From an uncultured Oscillospiraceae bacterium (GTDB lineage Bacteria > Bacillota > Clostridia > Oscillospirales > Oscillospiraceae), in NCBI GenBank assembly GCA_944385775.1, contig CALWYM010000070.1, positions 1 to 8,360 on the forward strand: a stretch of 8,360 nucleotides of DNA. Direction: 5' to 3'. Below the pieces are notes generated by a model. The model saw only the letters and a list, made by a program, of their open reading frames with translations. It ran no database searches and had not been told where the DNA came from. How positions within the stretch are numbered: the stretch's first letter is position 1; every line of letters begins with the position of its first letter. The translations under genes were made by a program, and so were the position numbers. Shown one piece after another: positions 7,083 to 8,360 of the stretch.

Positions 7083-7478
7083 ATGAGCAAACAAACATTA
7101 AAGAGAATTTTAACATTATCCCTTTCAGCCATTATGATGATTTGCGTCCTCAGCGGCTGTGCCACTGTTGGTGGAGAGGGTGAAAGTGCCGGTTTTAGCG
7201 GATCTTTCTATATAGTCTATATTCTTGTTATTGTCGCTGTGTTCTACTTCTTTATGATTCGCCCTGAAAAGAAGCGTCGTAAAGAAAGTGACGACATGAG
7301 AAATAATCTTTCAGTTGGTGATACTGTTACCACGATTGGCGGTATCGTAGGTAAGATTGTAAATATCAATAACGATTTTATCACAATAGAGACAAGTGAA
7401 GACAGAGTTAGAGTTCAGCTTGCCAAGTGGGGCGTATCCACTGTTGGTAAGAAGGGCGACGAAAATCCTGACGAGTAA
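7083..7478 (+). CDS. yajC: YajC, Sec translocase accessory subunit, with an N-terminal lipoprotein-like signal
   Basis: YajC is a small membrane protein that associates with SecDF in the Sec protein-export machinery. The diagnostic core is present: a hydrophobic helix (about 42-58) running straight into FFMIRPEKKRRKE (56-68), then the soluble domain with LSVGDTVTTIGGIVGKI and a VQLAKWGVSTV end. The protein is 131 residues, somewhat long for the family because of an extra N-terminus: a basic start, a hydrophobic stretch (about 9-23) and a good lipobox L23-S24-G25-C26, followed by a short Gly/Ser/Glu-rich linker. If processed, C26 would be lipid-anchored on the outer face and the YajC helix would cross the membrane from there. 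The gene has its own promoter and a strong ribosome binding site, and is closed by an intrinsic terminator at 7487-7540. The YajC call is firm; lipidation is a prediction. Confidence 0.93.
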   Translation: MSKQTLKRILTLSLSAIMMICVLSGCATVGGEGESAGFSGSFYIVYILVIVAVFYFFMIRPEKKRRKESDDMRNNLSVGDTVTTIGGIVGKIVNINNDFITIETSEDRVRVQLAKWGVSTVGKKGDENPDE

Positions 7479-7486
7479 TATTGGTT

Positions 7487-7540
7487 CCTCCGGTAGAATA
7501 TACTTCTAGTAAAGTATATTCAATACCGGAGGTTTTTTTT
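7487..7540 (+). terminator. Rho-independent terminator after yajC that embeds the next gene's ribosome binding site
   Basis: CCTCCGGTA (7487-7495) pairs with TACCGGAGG (7524-7532), and GAATATACTT (7496-7505) pairs with AAGTATATTC (7512-7521). Together they form a 19-base-pair stem with a 6-base loop and one 2-base AA bulge on the 3' side. Eight T residues (7533-7540) follow immediately. It begins 8 bases after the yajC stop codon. The next gene's ATG follows the T tract directly. Confidence 0.92.
7527..7532 (+). promoter_or_regulatory. Shine-Dalgarno sequence of the DUF3792-like gene, sequestered in the terminator stem
   Basis: CGGAGG sits 8 bases before ATG 7541 and is the only plausible ribosome binding site for that gene. 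All six bases are paired in the hairpin with 7487-7492, so translation of the downstream gene should be low unless the stem is opened. Confidence 0.75.
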
Positions 7541-7939
7541 ATGTCCAAAAATGAGCATAAGCTGGGAAATCAATCAGTAATTAACGTTGCCTTTGGAGTT
7601 CTGGTGCTGTTTTTAACTATGTGCGGATTTCTGCTCCTGTTTGCAGTGCTAATATCAAAGGAAAGTATTCCGTATTCAGAAGAAAACTACTTGCTAATAT
7701 CAGCTTTTGTTTCCGGAATTTTCGGTTGTACAGCTTATAGATTAAAAAACGGAAAGAGTAAAATTTTTCCCGGGTGTTTAGCCGTTATTTTTGTATCCAT
7801 ATTATTACGTCTCGTTATAACACTTTTTTCAAGTCCCGGTCAAATTTTATCGTGGGATTACATAAAATTTTCCCTTACAATGGTTTTGGCTTCTGTTATA
7901 GTCGGATCGGTAAATAAGAAGAAACGCCGCAGAAGATAA
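7541..7939 (+). CDS. Small four-helix membrane protein, DUF3792/TIGR04086 (YrzE-like) family
   Basis: This 132-residue protein of unknown function is strongly hydrophobic, with four likely membrane helices at about 14-38, 50-66, 76-97 and 109-124, and a very basic C-terminus (NKKKRRRR) likely to face the cytoplasm. The size, helix pattern, small-residue motifs such as FVSGIFGCTAYR, and position directly after yajC fit the DUF3792/TIGR04086 family, found beside yajC in many Firmicutes. This assignment is from memory of the family and its context, not from a search. The start is ATG 7541, because an upstream in-frame TTG at 7481 would translate the terminator hairpin itself. Its ribosome binding site lies in the yajC terminator stem, so expression probably depends on readthrough of the terminator and opening of the stem. 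It ends in TAA and is followed after 17 bases by the next gene. Confidence 0.75.
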   Translation: MSKNEHKLGNQSVINVAFGVLVLFLTMCGFLLLFAVLISKESIPYSEENYLLISAFVSGIFGCTAYRLKNGKSKIFPGCLAVIFVSILLRLVITLFSSPGQILSWDYIKFSLTMVLASVIVGSVNKKKRRRR

Positions 7940-7947
7940 TATAAAAT

Positions 7948-7953
7948 GGTGAT
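7948..7953 (+). promoter_or_regulatory. Probable Shine-Dalgarno sequence of the SpoIIM-like gene
   Basis: GGTGAT lies 3 bases before ATG 7957. It matches the 3' part of the consensus ribosome binding site (GGAGGTGAT), which makes the short spacing acceptable. Confidence 0.5.
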
Positions 7954-7956
7954 TAT

Positions 7957-8360
7957 ATGAGGATACAAAGAATAAATACAATCAAGAGGAAAAAAATTAG
8001 AGAAGCCAAAAGCAAAAAAATAATAAAACCTCCGACTCTATATTATTTAATGACAGCAACTTTGATTTTAGGAGCTTTAATTGGTCTTATTTTTGCTTCT
8101 AAAGGTTTATATAGTAAGGAGATAGACGAAATGCTAAAAGTCTCTGTAAACAGTTTTACAGAGGTAATATGGAAAAAAGTCCTGGGAACAGTTTTGTTTT
8201 TACTTGTAATTTCCATACTTGGTTTCTCAGTGTTTGGCACACTTTGTATACCACTAATGCTTTTTGGAAAAGCTTTTTGCATCACATATACAGTATCGTA
8301 TTTTACAAGATATCTCGGAAGTGAAATATTTACATATAACTTCAGCTGTTATGTAATAAT
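7957..8360 (+). CDS. SpoIIM-like membrane protein (5' part; continues beyond the window)
   Basis: An open frame starts at ATG 7957 and runs without a stop to the window end, giving 134 codons. The product begins with a highly basic stretch (residues 1-24, rich in Lys/Arg), then a hydrophobic helix (about 30-48, TLILGALIGLIFASKG), a polar section (49-73) and a long hydrophobic region (about 76-115) containing LGFSVFGTLCIPLMLFGKAF. The layout resembles stage II sporulation protein M: a GxxxG-type first helix, a polar loop, then LG-x-S-x-x-G followed by a long hydrophobic segment and a G-K pair. SpoIIM is part of the complex that remodels septal peptidoglycan during engulfment in endospore formers; related proteins also occur outside sporulation. 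The gene follows the DUF3792-like gene by 17 bases and probably shares its transcript. The call rests on resemblance I recognise by eye, and the C-terminal half is missing, so it is tentative. Confidence 0.5.
   Translation, partial: MRIQRINTIKRKKIREAKSKKIIKPPTLYYLMTATLILGALIGLIFASKGLYSKEIDEMLKVSVNSFTEVIWKKVLGTVLFLLVISILGFSVFGTLCIPLMLFGKAFCITYTVSYFTRYLGSEIFTYNFSCYVI

Noticed and set aside
7481..7540. A TTG start at 7481 giving a longer membrane protein
   Set aside because: The extra 20 codons are the terminator hairpin and T tract themselves, and a good Shine-Dalgarno sequence points to ATG 7541.

Overview
The window looks like a chromosomal housekeeping segment from a Gram-positive, low-to-mid GC member of the Firmicutes, most likely class Clostridia and possibly near the Ruminococcaceae/Oscillospiraceae. 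The reasons are the order dprA-topA-trmFO, the folate-type TrmFO (a Firmicutes-type tRNA methylase), plsX next to rnc, an Elp3-like radical SAM gene after rnc, a yajC gene followed by a small DUF3792/YrzE-like membrane protein, and a SpoIIM-like protein at the right edge. This placement is inferred from gene content and order, without any database search.

Layout: every gene is on the + strand. Positions 1-6997 hold a tightly packed, operon-like run: the 3' end of dprA (DNA uptake/recombination mediator), topA (DNA topoisomerase I), trmFO (tRNA m5U54 methylation), plsX (phospholipid precursor synthesis), rnc (RNase III) and an Elp3-like radical SAM protein. Gaps inside this run are at most 31 bases, and topA and trmFO overlap by 4 bases. 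An AT-rich gap of 85 bases carries a good sigma-A-type promoter (TTGCAA, 17 bases, TATAAT). It leads into yajC, a strong intrinsic terminator, a DUF3792-like membrane protein, and a SpoIIM-like membrane protein that is cut by the window end. Apart from this there is no stretch of 300 bases without a gene, and I see no mobile element, CRISPR array, tRNA or rRNA.

The most striking feature is an in-frame TGA at codon 95 of topA, exactly where the near-invariant Trp of the TOPRIM motif DREGEAxxWHL belongs. The frame continues intact on both sides for a full 773-residue topoisomerase I. All 12 other Trp codons I can read in the window are TGG, and dprA and topA both appear to end at TGA. This is therefore either a sequencing or assembly error, a recent nonsense mutation, or a real UGA-to-Trp readthrough/recoding event in an essential gene. 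Global reassignment of UGA looks unlikely but can be tested.

A second point of interest is the yajC/DUF3792 junction. One long hairpin there appears to be the yajC terminator, and its 3' arm is also the Shine-Dalgarno sequence of the next gene, with the terminator's T8 tract serving as the spacer to the ATG. YajC itself carries an apparent lipoprotein signal (LSGC) ahead of its usual membrane helix. Otherwise the region is ordinary core genome; I did not find evidence of a wholly new system.
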